Source of the DNA: Pleodorina starrii
Taxonomy: Eukaryota > Chlorophyta > Chlorophyceae > Chlamydomonadales > Volvocaceae
DNA length: 64,000 bases
Direction of reading: 5' to 3'
NCBI GenBank assembly: GCA_030267565.1
Contig: BRXU01000002.1
Coordinates: 8,065,001-8,129,000, forward strand
Both the position numbers and the translations under genes were made by a program. A model generated the notes under the pieces. It was not told where the DNA came from. It saw nothing but the letters and a program-made list of their open reading frames with translations, and did no database searches. Positions within the stretch are counted from its first letter, which is position 1. The number at the start of each line of letters is the position of its first letter. Positions 46,701 to 57,378 of this stretch are shown here, piece after piece.

Positions 46701-48838
46701 CACCGGGTAAAGGGGGTTAGTGGATGGTGGCTGGGTTTTAGGGTTTTAGGGTTGGGTGGCCAGGCGAGTGTGGGTGGGTGCCAGTAACCAACATAAGGGG
46801 GGGGGGCGGCAACGGGCGGCTGGGTGGCGGGGTGGGGCAGTGGGTGGGTGGGTGGGAACAGCCTTCAGGGAAGGCTGTCCTGCCTTCTGCCCCCACCCTC
46901 CCTGACTCCACGTTTCAGGCTGTGTGTGTGTTTGTACTTCCCGCCCCACACCGCTCCACCTACGGTACCCCATCGGCCGGCTATGTGGGAACGCGCATCC
47001 ACGCATCCACCCCCTCATGCACCCCCACACCCTCATCCCCACCCACCCACACGTACCCACCCGCCCGCCCTCCGTCAGGTGATTCAGCAGCTGATGGAGC
47101 GCACAGAGACCAGCAGCAGTCAGGGGCAGGCGGCGGCGGCGGAGCTCAGCAGACTGCAGGTGGGGTTGAGGGCGGCGTGTGTGGGGGGTGGGCGAGTGTG
47201 TGTGTGGGGGGGGGTGGGCGAGTGTGTGTGTGGGGGGGGTGGGCGAGTGTGTGTGTGTGTGGGGGGGGGGCGGTGGGTAGAAAGGGCCGTTCGTCCTGGC
47301 AGAGAGCGCTCTCCATCTACAGATAGATATATGGATAGTAGATATATGGATAGATAGATAGATAGATGGATGGATAAATGGATATATATATATGTGTTGT
47401 TTTTGTGCGTGTGTCTCAGGGTGTGTCTCATCTATTCACCCTGAGAAATAAGGCGGAGTGTGTGCGGATCACGAGATGAATGCGGGACACTTAGGGTGAC
47501 GACGACGGCCCATTACGGCCCATGCGGCTCGCTCGGGAGTCAGCTGACGTGGCGTTGACGCTCCCCCTCCCTCGACCGATTCCGCCGCCCCCGTCCCCCA
47601 ACCCCCTATTCCGCCCCACCCCTTACCCCGCCTCGCCTCCGGCCCGCCCGCTCGGCCCACACCCGCCGCCAGGTGCACTGCCGTACTCTCAGCGTCAACC
47701 TTGAAACAAACGCCAAGGTACAGCACTGCACGACACTGCTGTTTGGGGAAGTTTGGTGGAGTGGCGGGAGTGCTAGGGGTGGGGTGCCGTACGTGCAGTA
47801 CGACACGACAGAGCTGCTCTCCCGGGGACCTCCCGGGGTTGTTGGCGTCTTTTGGATGGGGCCGCTAGCCTCTGTACGACAGAGACATCTGTCGTACTCG
47901 CCACAGCTTCACTTCAAACGGACCGGGCCGGAGCATCATGTGGGGTATGTGGGGAAGGGGCGCCGTACGGTGTCAACTCCCGCGTTTCTGCTCATGAGTG
48001 TGGCGCCGCCGTACTGCCGTACTTGTGCTGTGGCCATACACTGCCGCCCCGCGACGCGCATTGCTCTCGCCGCTCTCGTCCGCGTGTCGTACAGGTGATT
48101 GAAAAGCTGGTGGAGCTCAACAGTGAGCTGATGGACTCCCTGAATACGGCAACCGCATCCGCGGAGATGAAGGTCAAAGGACAGCAAACGCAGCAACAGC
48201 CCGGCTCTGCCGGTGGCGCGGCGGCGGCAGCGGCGACCGCGGCAGGCGCCGCCGAGCTGCGACGCGCCAGCGGCAGTGGCGGAGCCCACGACGGAGTCGG
48301 CATGGCCGACGGCGGCGGCGCGAGTACGAGTGGAGTCGTACCGCGAGTGCCATCCTGGACGCAGCGGAACGGGTACTACGGCGCCGGGGCGGCGGCGGCG
48401 GCGGCGGCGCCGCCGCCGCCGGGGTTGGCTGCTAACGGAGCGGCGGCGGGCGTCGGCGTGCCGCGTGTGCCGTCGCGCGGCGGCGGCCTGGCGGCGGCGT
48501 CGACGTCGTCGCGCGGCGGCGAGCCGGAGTCGCTGACGGAGGCCTTTGCGGCGTTTCTGCGGGACGAGACGCCGGCGAAGCCCGCGACCGCTGCCGTGCT
48601 AGCGACGCCGCCGCCGCCGCCGGCGGGCGCGGCGGGGTCGCACCAGGGGGGCAGCGGCGGCGCCGGGGCGAAGGGCCGGCGAGGGCTGGGGTTCGGGATA
48701 ATGGGGGTCGTGCGTTACGTTGCCGGATCCGACCGTCCGGCGCAGCAAGGGACAGCTGGGGGGCCGGGCGCGGGGTCGCCGCCTTCAAACGGGGAGGCTG
48801 GGTTGACGCCGGGAGCGGCGGGTGGCGGGGCGGTGTAG
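43731..48838 (+). CDS. Coiled-coil protein of unknown function, 514 aa
   Basis: Eight exons in phase: 43731..43969, 44467..44584, 45151..45249, 45943..46065, 46491..46586, 47079..47159, 47673..47717, 48095..48838 (stop TAG). The first about 120 residues are helical (FELVRMVKRYSEATAALP, then YWLNLLLLLFAGAEACDRAL). Exons 3-8 then build a long heptad-rich coiled coil (SQSRQVADLQEALRAAREEA; LALRSKTAVLGRELDRGRGE; LVAERDSLQQQLDGLKGELT; VIEKLVELNSELMDSLN) to about residue 290. The rest is a disordered Gly/Ala/Ser-rich tail. Six of the seven introns are phase 0 and most exons are short multiples of three, so single coil segments could be added or lost without a frameshift. No signal peptide or membrane segment is evident. 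Function unknown; a structural or tethering role is only a guess from the shape. Confidence 0.75.
45050..45074 (-). repeat. Dispersed CCGCTGCGG motif (copy 2)
   Basis: CCGCTGCGGTATCATTTTTT then ACCCC, 76 bases before an acceptor. Confidence 0.7.
46151..46180 (+). repeat. Dispersed CCGCAGCGG motif (copy 3, forward)
   Basis: TAACAAACAGGATACCGCAG then CGG, 85 bases after a donor. The inverted partner (copy 4) lies in the same intron. Confidence 0.65.
46417..46435 (-). repeat. Dispersed CCGCTGCGG motif (copy 4, inverted)
   Basis: CCGCTGCGGTCTCATCTTG, 55 bases before the acceptor of the intron 46066-46490. It can pair with copy 3. Confidence 0.65.
46736..46751 (+). repeat. Interstitial telomere-type repeat (TTTTAGGG)2
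   Basis: Two perfect TTTTAGGG units inside the intron 46587-47078. Confidence 0.8.
47325..47392. repeat. GATA/GGATA microsatellite
   Basis: Degenerate GATA, GGATA and TATA repeats in the intron 47160-47672, preceded at about 47165-47275 by a GT/G-rich minisatellite. Confidence 0.85.
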
Positions 48839-49163
48839 GCGGTGTATATTCGTTGCCGTTCAGTTTACGGGCCCTAAAAAGCTAGGTAGGCTGACGTTTC
48901 ATCCGGGACCACTTTGGGTCCTTTTGCCAGGATGTGCTTTTATATGTTTGCTGGTGCAATTTCATGTGGCATTGCCACGGACCTTAGCTAGGCTAGGGGC
49001 TATGTAGGAAAGTGAACCACATCTGTCGGCGCACGACAAGGATTCCGTTACAGCCGCTTGACAAGGTTTGGGTGACGAGATGTTGTGGTGTAATAATATT
49101 GATAGGATGGCACTCTAGGTTAAGGGCTGGTCAAAAGCGGCAGGCGCACTGCTGCGCCAACAA
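48839..49163. other. Short intergenic region between two tandem + genes
   Basis: 325 bases must hold the 3' UTR of the coiled-coil gene and the promoter of the plastid-protein gene. It contains TGTAATAATATTGATAGG and little else recognisable. Confidence 0.6.
49089..49093 (+). terminator. Candidate TGTAA poly(A) signal for the coiled-coil gene
   Basis: TGTAA 251 bases after the stop and only about 70 bases before the next ATG. Confidence 0.4.
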
Positions 49164-52100
49164 ATGCTCATTTCAAGTCGTTTGGGGCAGACGGGCCGGG
49201 CGAATGCTCTTAGCCCGGCCCTGAGGTCCGCGCCAAGTCGACTTTGTCCACTTATTGCTCCGAGGCGAACGACTCCTAAGCTTCTGCCAAGTCCGCGACA
49301 TTTACACCGACGTCCAGTCGTGCAAGCCGCTGCAACGCCACCAGCTCCTCCGGCACCGGATAGCAACATCAATTTTAAAAAGGGCTTTTGGACCTTCGTG
49401 GATGTCGTCGCAATTTTGGGCTCCGTGGGTGGCGCACTGGCGGCCATCCTCAACCTCTTTTCGGGCACCTACGTGCTGTTCCTGCCTCTGGTACTTCCCG
49501 TGGTATCGCTGCTGTCGGCGCTGCAACGCGAAGGGTTAATCGCGGAGGTGCGTCAGTCCGCCCCTTGGACCGGGCTTGGGCTTTCGCCCGTCGATGCCGT
49601 AGTGCTGTGCTTGCACGCTGCGGAAACAGCCGCACCCAACCCCGCGCACGCGCTCTGTACCCTCTCGCCGCGATTCCACCGTCCGGGAACCATCTGGGTT
49701 TCCTATTTTTGAGAAGCACAAGACGAGCGTCTGTCGACCCTACCCGCAACCCACGCCCCCGCTCCTGCCTCTAGATCAACCTGCGCTCACACCCCTTCCG
49801 GGGCTGAACCAGCGTCCCACGAAACCTGACCACCCCCCACCCATCACCCTCCCCTCCCCCAAACCCAAGACCCAAGACCCAAACCCTTTCGAACCCGTTC
49901 AACTCTACGAACCGGGGGTTCGACTTTTCAGCCCAGAACTCCTGATCCCCCCGGCCGCAGGACAACCGCCGTGCGTACGACACGTTGCGCGTGTCGCTAA
50001 CCCGCGACAGTACCGTGCTGCTTGCCGACGCGCGGGGTGCCATCGAGGAGGTCCGTCGGGAGCTCCGGGGTCAGAACACCACCGCTGCCAGGCTGGGGAC
50101 CATCGAGGCGAGGCTGAGCTCCCTGGAGGGGTCCATCCTCAGCGCAGGTGGGGCGGGGCTGGAGGGGGGAGTGAAAGGGGGGGCTGGAGGGGGGAGGGAA
50201 AGGGGGGGCTGGAGGGGGAGTAGGGGGGAGGCTGGGGGTTTGGGTGGGGGGATGGGGGGTTGGGTGTGTGGGTGGGTGGGTGGGGGGTTGGGTGTGTGAT
50301 ATGTGGTCGGGAGGGGCTTTGGGTGGGAGAACGGGTCCCGGCAGGAGGATTGGGTTTTGAGTCCTGGGTCGGTTGGTGTCTCCCAGGCTCTCTTGGCCCC
50401 GCGGTCGCCCACCCCCACGACCCCCCCACCCCCACTCCCGGCCCCACATCGGCGCGCGCCAAAGGCTGGGCGCCCCCGCCCGCCCGCCCCCGAGTATAAA
50501 TTAGCCGGCGTCGCACCCCCCTAAATTCCCCGCTGCGGCCTCATCTTTTCCTCGTCACCCCCGCACCCCCGCAACACCCCCCCCCCATCTCCCCCCCAAA
50601 CCTCCCCCCGGTCAGGCCGCAGCGCCCGCGAGGCCGCCGCCGGTCTGGGTCTGCTCCCCGAGCGGCTGGGTGCCGAGCAGCGGTCCCAATTGGAGGGCCT
50701 GGTGGCTGCTCTGAGACTGGAGCTGCGGAGGGCGGCGGAGTCGCTGGCCAACAACGAAACCACGGCACTGGCCAGGCTGGATGCGCGGCTGGCGGTGAGG
50801 GGGGGGTCGGGGTGGAGGGGGTGGGGGTGGGGGGGGAGGGACGAGGGAGGGAGGGAGGGGCTTTCCCGTGGGTGGGGTGGTTCCGGGTTAGGGTTTTTGG
50901 TCAGCAACGGAAAGGGGGATTGGGGTGGTGCGGGGGGGGGAGGTGGATGGGGTGGAGGGGAGGAGGTGGAAAGGAGGGGGGAGCGACCGCCGTACCTTCC
51001 CCGTTTCCGTGCCCGATCCTTGCGGAAGCGTACACCACGTACACACTTGCCACTACCCACCACCCCACCCACACATCCACCTTCCACACCTCCCCCACAC
51101 CCTCCCAGCCCCCTCCCCGTCACACTCACCCCATTGCCCACACTCACCCCACCCACCCACCCAATCAGGCCGTCGAGGGCTCCCTGTCCGGTCTGGAGGT
51201 GGCTCAGAGCGAGGGGCTGAGGCGGCTGTCCATGTCCCTCAACAGCGCACTGGCGGACGCAGAGGCCACACTGCAGAGCAGCGTCAGGAACGAGGTGGCG
51301 AGGTAAAGCGGGGGGTAGAGGGGGGTATAAAGAGAAAATCGCAGCGGAGAAGGAGACGGTGTGAGAGGGGGGGGTGAGAGGGAGGGAGGGAGGGAGGGAG
51401 GGAGGGAGGGAGAAGGGGGGTGTTGGTTGCCGCCCCGGGTGTGTGTGTGTGGGGGGGGGGTTGTGGGACACATGTTCCGGTTGGTTGGTTGGTTTCGCCC
51501 CCTTATGTAAGCCAGCCAGCCAGCCAGCCAGCCGGTCAGCGGGCGTCCCCCTGGACTGTCAGTACCCTTGCCCCTCTCCTCGATCCCTCCCACCGCAATG
51601 CCGCAAACCTGCACCGAATCCAACGGGCCAATGCACTCTCGCAAAGAGGCCGGGGCGCTGGGATGGGAGCTGTGGGTCTGAGCGAGCCGTCGTCCGCTGT
51701 GTTTAACCCCCCCCCCCCCACACACACACACACACACATCACCACCCTCCCTATTCACGCCCCCCTCCCCCCAATACACATCAACGTCCGCAGTGACTCA
51801 TTATTTTATAAAGGAGCATATCACTCCCTGATCCCCCCAATACACACACACCGCCTCCCGCCTCCAGGAAAGACGACTTCATTCCTATACCATTCCGCCG
51901 TTATCACCCTTCCCCCCTACCGCTCCCCCCTAAACACACACATACACACTGCGGCCCCCCCTTTCCCTCCCTCACAGGTCAATGGAGCCCGTTCGGCGTC
52001 TGCCCCAGATGCTAGCGGTGGCGCTGCCTCCCGCGCTGGCGGCAGCGGAGGCGGTGGAGGCGAGTGCGGCCGGAGGCGGCCCCGCGGGCGGGGTGGCGGG

Positions 52101-54522
52101 CGGCCCGCCGCCGCCGGCGGCCGTGACCCCCGAGCAGCTGCAGGTGGGAGGTTGGCGGTTGGGAGTTGGGAGTTGGGCAGGTGCGGTTGTGGGGTGGGGG
52201 TGTGCGCATGCGGATGTGGGTGGATTTGTATGGATGTGGATTTGTATAGGTGTGGGGATGTGGGCGTGGGGTGTGTGTGTGTGTGTGCATGTTTGGATCC
52301 CATCGGCCCGATTCGATCCGACGGTTCGACTTCCCAGCAGCTTCCGTCAGCTGTCAGCTGCTGCCCGGCACACTCGGCGCCTTGCCCACCGAGCCACTCC
52401 ACTCCACTCCACACACCCGTGTACTGTGCCGACATGTCGTTGTCGCCGCGTCGTACCGACCTCGCCGTGTCGTACCACCCTTTGTACGGCGCCCCTGCCG
52501 TGTCTGGCTGTACGACACAGGCCATCGTGGGGCAGGAGGTGGAGGCGGCGGTGGCGCGCATTCTGGACTTCCAGGCGGACGGATTTGGTAAGCTGAGTCA
52601 GCCCAACCAACTAACCAACTAACAAACCAACGCCAACGTGATTGGCGACAGAAAGTGGCGGGGAGACAAGGAGGGGAGGAAGGGAGGAAGTGCAAGGGGG
52701 GCCCTCTCCCACTGCGAGTTCCGGAGCGCTGTGTGTATTGGGGTTCGCATTTAACCACCTCACACGCCCCCGCCACCCCGCCACCTCCTTCCGCCACCCG
52801 GGCCACGTTGCCGTTCCTCCGCTGCGACATTCTCTTTCTTTGCCCCCTGCCTCCCCCTGCCCTGATACACCCCCCCAATGAACCATTCAAGCCTGCTCTT
52901 TCGGGCTTTGGTTTCTCTACATCCCCGCCACCCCTCCCCCTTTCCATCAGCTTCCAGCCTCCCTACGTTTGTCGCCTTGTCGGCTTTTGCCGCCTTGGAC
53001 ATGCCACACGCTCATGCCCTCTCCCCCCCTCCTTCCCCCGCCTGGGTCCGTTTGCTAACGCTTTCTCCGTTCCTGCGCCGCGGTATATCCTAATTTAAAC
53101 CCCTTCGCCCTCCCCCCTTCCCCCCCACTCTTCAAACTCCCCCCTTCCCCCAGGGCGCCTCGCAACGGTTCGCCCCGTGCCCATGGACGATGAGCAATGG
53201 GCCGCCCTGGGCCGCCGCCTCACCCGTCTAGAGCGCCTGGTGGAGGGCGTCCCCGCGGGCACCGAGGGCGCACTGCTACAGGGAGGCCAGGTGCCGGCGG
53301 CGGTGGCGGCGGCGGTGGGCGGGACGCTGGCGGAGGCGCTGGCGGAGGCGCGGAGCGAGGTGGTGGCGGCGGCGGCGCGCGAGGCGGAGGGCGTCCGCAA
53401 CGACCTCCTGGCGGCTCAGACGGTGCTGCGGGAGAGTCTGGATGGCCTGGCGGAGGCGCTACAGCCGCTACAGCTGGGTGTGACGGAGCTGCAGCTGGCT
53501 GTAGCAGGGGTGACGGAGGCGCAGTTGGCGCAGCGGGCGACGCTGGCGGCGGTGCTGGAGGCGGCGGCGGCGGCGGCGGAGCCGCTGGCGCCGGCCGCCG
53601 CTGGCGGCGGAGCCGCGGCGGCGGACCTGCCGGCTCCGCCGGCGGCGGAGCTGACGCGGCTTCTGGAGGGCTTGGAGGCTGTGGCGGCGCTGCTGCGTGA
53701 CGTCGACGGCAAGATGGATGGGGTGGCGGCGGCGGTGGCGAAGCTGCCGTCCGCGGCGGCGGCGGCGGCGGCTCCGCCGCCGCCACCGGTGCCGCCGGCG
53801 CCGGATGCTAAGGCCGACGCCGCGGCGGCAGCAGCGGCGGCGGAGGCGGCTGCCGCCGCCAGGCAGCAGCAGGAAGAACTTCAGGCGGGCATTGAGTCGA
53901 TGAGGGAGGCCCTGGCGGCGCTGACAGCGCAGGTGGGCCTTATGGCGAGTCGGCCGCCGCCAGCGGCGGCGGCGGCGGCGCCGCCGCCGCCACAGGCGGC
54001 TGGCGCCGCCGGCGTCATCGCCGACGTGCTGTTCTTCGAAGCGAGCCTGACGGCAGCGGCGCCGCCGGAGCGCAGCGGCGACGGCGCCGCCAGCACCGTC
54101 ACAACCGGGACCACTGCCGCCGCCGTCGCCGTTGAGGCGGGTGTCAGCACCATCGGTGGCGGCGGTGGTGACGACGGCGCCCGGCGGGTTTCGAATACGG
54201 CAGGCACGTCGCGGGACGAGGCGTACGACATGATGCTTCAGCTGGCGGAGGCCCGGCGGCGGTCGGGCTCGGAGGCGAGCTCCAGCAGCGGTGGTACGAC
54301 AGGTGGCGGCGCCGCCGCCGTGTCTGCTCCGGCGGCGGCGGAGCCGCAGCTGCGCATTGTGGGGTTGCCGCCGTTTGAGCCGCCGCCGGCGACGGCAGCT
54401 GCGGTTTCGGAGCTGCCGCCGCTGCCGCCGTCTCAGCGGGAGTTGGAGGAGGCCCAGCTGCAGCAACAGGCGCCGGAGCTGCCGCCGGCGTCGCCGCCGC
54501 CGCCGCCGCAACAGCCATTGCT

Positions 54523-54563
<41 letters not shown>

Positions 54564-57294
54564 CGCCGATGACTTGGCCGCAGGCGGCGGCGGAGGCCGA
54601 CGGTCGGTTCGCTGCCGCAGCGGCGCCGCCGCCGACGGCACCAGCAGACGGCCTGCCGTCGCCGTACGGCGGGGAACCTGTGCCGTTGTCGTACGTCGAG
54701 TCGGTCTCGTTGCCGCCGTACTCGGCTGCCTCGCCCCCATCCTTCGCCTCGTCCTCGTCCTACGCTACATCGTCGCAACCGTCACCGCCGCCGCAGGCGC
54801 CGCCAGCGGCGCCGTCGCCTCCGTCGTACGCCCCGCAGAGCTTCCCCGCCCAACCCGACGCCGGGTACGGCCAGCAGGGGGAGGTGTACGGCTGGGATCA
54901 GCAACAGGAGCTACAGCCGCAGGTACGACAACAGCAGCAGCAAGAGCAAGTGCCGTACAACCCGTACGAGCAGCCGATCCAGGAAGCCAGCTCGCAAGGT
55001 GGATTCCGGGAAGGGCCCGCCGCCACCTTCCCGCCAGACCAGTCGGCGGAAGCGTCGCCGTCATGGTACGGCACATCCACGCCGCCGCCGCCGCCGTCAC
55101 AGCAACAGCAGCAGCAGCAACAGCAACGGTTCCCCTTCTGGCCGCTCTTTGGCGGCAGCGCCGCCGCCGCCGCTGCCGCCCCACCGCCGCCGCCGCCATC
55201 GCAGCAGCAGCAGCAGCAGCAGGCCGCCGCGCCTCTCCCATCTCGTGCCGGCGGCAGCGGCGGCAGCCCGCCATCACCCACGCCGCCGCCAATCACGCCT
55301 TCGCCGGTTCAGCAGCAGCAACAGCAGCAGCCGCGCGCCGCGCCAGCGGCGGCGCCGCCGCCGCCGCCGCCGCCTCCGGCGGCGGCAGCTGCGCCTGTGG
55401 TGGACTACCGTCCGCGGCCGCTGGATGGAATGAGTGTGAATGAGATGATCAGTGAGGGTCTTCGACTGCTGCGGCTGGGCAGGGAGGAGACGCGCAAGGG
55501 CGAGGTGAGCGGGCGGGGCTGACTGACTGGCTGGCTGGATCTGCATCTGGGTTGTCTGGGTTGTCTGGACGATTCTCTGTCCTGTCCCGCCTCCACTCCC
55601 CTCAGCTCCCCTCCGCAGGATTCCCTTTTTCGTTCTTGCATTGCACTCTTCAAACCCTCCCTCCCTCCCCGCCTCCCCTCCCTCCCCCTCCCCGCCTCCC
55701 TCCCCTCCCTCCCCCTCCCCCTTATTGCTGCCAGGACTACGGGCTGGCCGACACGCTGATCCAGTCGTCCATCGCCGCCTTCACTCGCGCCTCCGAACAG
55801 CCCTCCGCGGACACCAAGGCACTCGGCAACCTGGGGAATGCGCTGCTGGCCCGGGGGGAGCTCAAGGTGGGGAGAACTGCAGACTGGAGGAGCGGGGGCG
55901 TGTGTGTCTGTGTGGGGGTGAGGGGCGTGTATGGGCGTGTGTGGTAAAAAGAAAATACCGCAGCGGAGGGGAGGGGCGAGTGTGCGCGTGTGTGTATGGG
56001 CGTGTGCGTGTGTGCGTGTAGCAAATCTTACTAGCCGTCCTTCGTACCAAACTGGACTGTAGGCGGCAGGCTGCATTTGGGGCTTTGTGGCTTACCGGTA
56101 TCTTTTTTGGGGTTGTGTTGGTGCTGCCTGTCTGGTGGGTGGCTGCAACCAGTACCAACTCCCTTTACCCCCATTCACTCCCTTTACCCCCATTCACTCC
56201 CTTTACCCCCATTCCTTGACCCCCATTCTCTCTTCCCGCCCCCCTCTTCCACGTCCCCTCAGGCCGCCTACCTGGAGGCCCTCCGCTCCGGTCCGCCCCC
56301 CGCCTCCCTGCCGGAGTCCACTGCGCAGGTGGAGGCGGAGAGGGCCATGACGATGGAGGCGAATGCGCTGCTGACCGAGGCGGGAGTCATGTTCCTGCGG
56401 GTGAGAGGGGGAGGGGGTGGGCGTGTGGGGTGTGTGTGGGGGTGTGGGTGTATGTGTGTTGATGTGTGTATGTGTGTATTCACGATTTTCACGTGTATGC
56501 ATGTGCAGATGAGTGTGTGTATACCTTGTTTGTGCAATGAGGTGTGTAGGTATGTGCTTGTGGCTTTATGTGAACGCATGCATGCGTGCGTGTGTGTGTA
56601 TGTATGCATGCGTGCTGCTTTGGTTCTTTGTAGGACGTTAGGGTTTCGCAACTGTACGGCACCCCCCCCGCACCGCACTGCACGCCGCACACCAGCACAC
56701 CGCACACTCCCCTCGCACCCTGCACCTGCCCCCGGTCGCACCCCGGTCACGAAACTAAACTTGGCGCTCCTTTCATCTTCCATCTTTACTACCTTCCTTG
56801 CCTACTTCCACCTCCCTTTCCCTTACGCACTCCCCCACCTTCCCTTGCACTCAAAAACACCTCTCTCCCTTTGGACAATCCCCCCAAAACCCAAAACCCC
56901 AATACCCCAAAACCCAAAACCCAAAACCCAAAACCCACACACACACATGTCGCTGTCGCTGCTGCCGCTCCTGCCACTCCCGCCGCTCCTTCCGGCGGCG
57001 CCGCCCGCGGGTCCACACTCCCCAGGTATTGGAGCAGGAGGGCTGGAGCTCCCGAGCGCTGGTCAACTGGGGCCGGGCGCTGGTGATCCGCGCGGACCTG
57101 CTGGCGGCAACCCCCGACGGTCTCACCCCGGGGGGGCCCACCCTGCCGGTGGTGGCGCAGCTCTACACATCCGCCATTGACAAGTTCGAGGGGGTGCTGG
57201 AGGGGGAGCCTGATATGGTGCCGGCCAAGTACAGGTGGGGGCAGCTGGGCAGGCACAGGACAGGCAGGCCCCGCGCGCGCGCGTGTGTGTGTTG

Positions 57295-57378
<84 letters not shown>

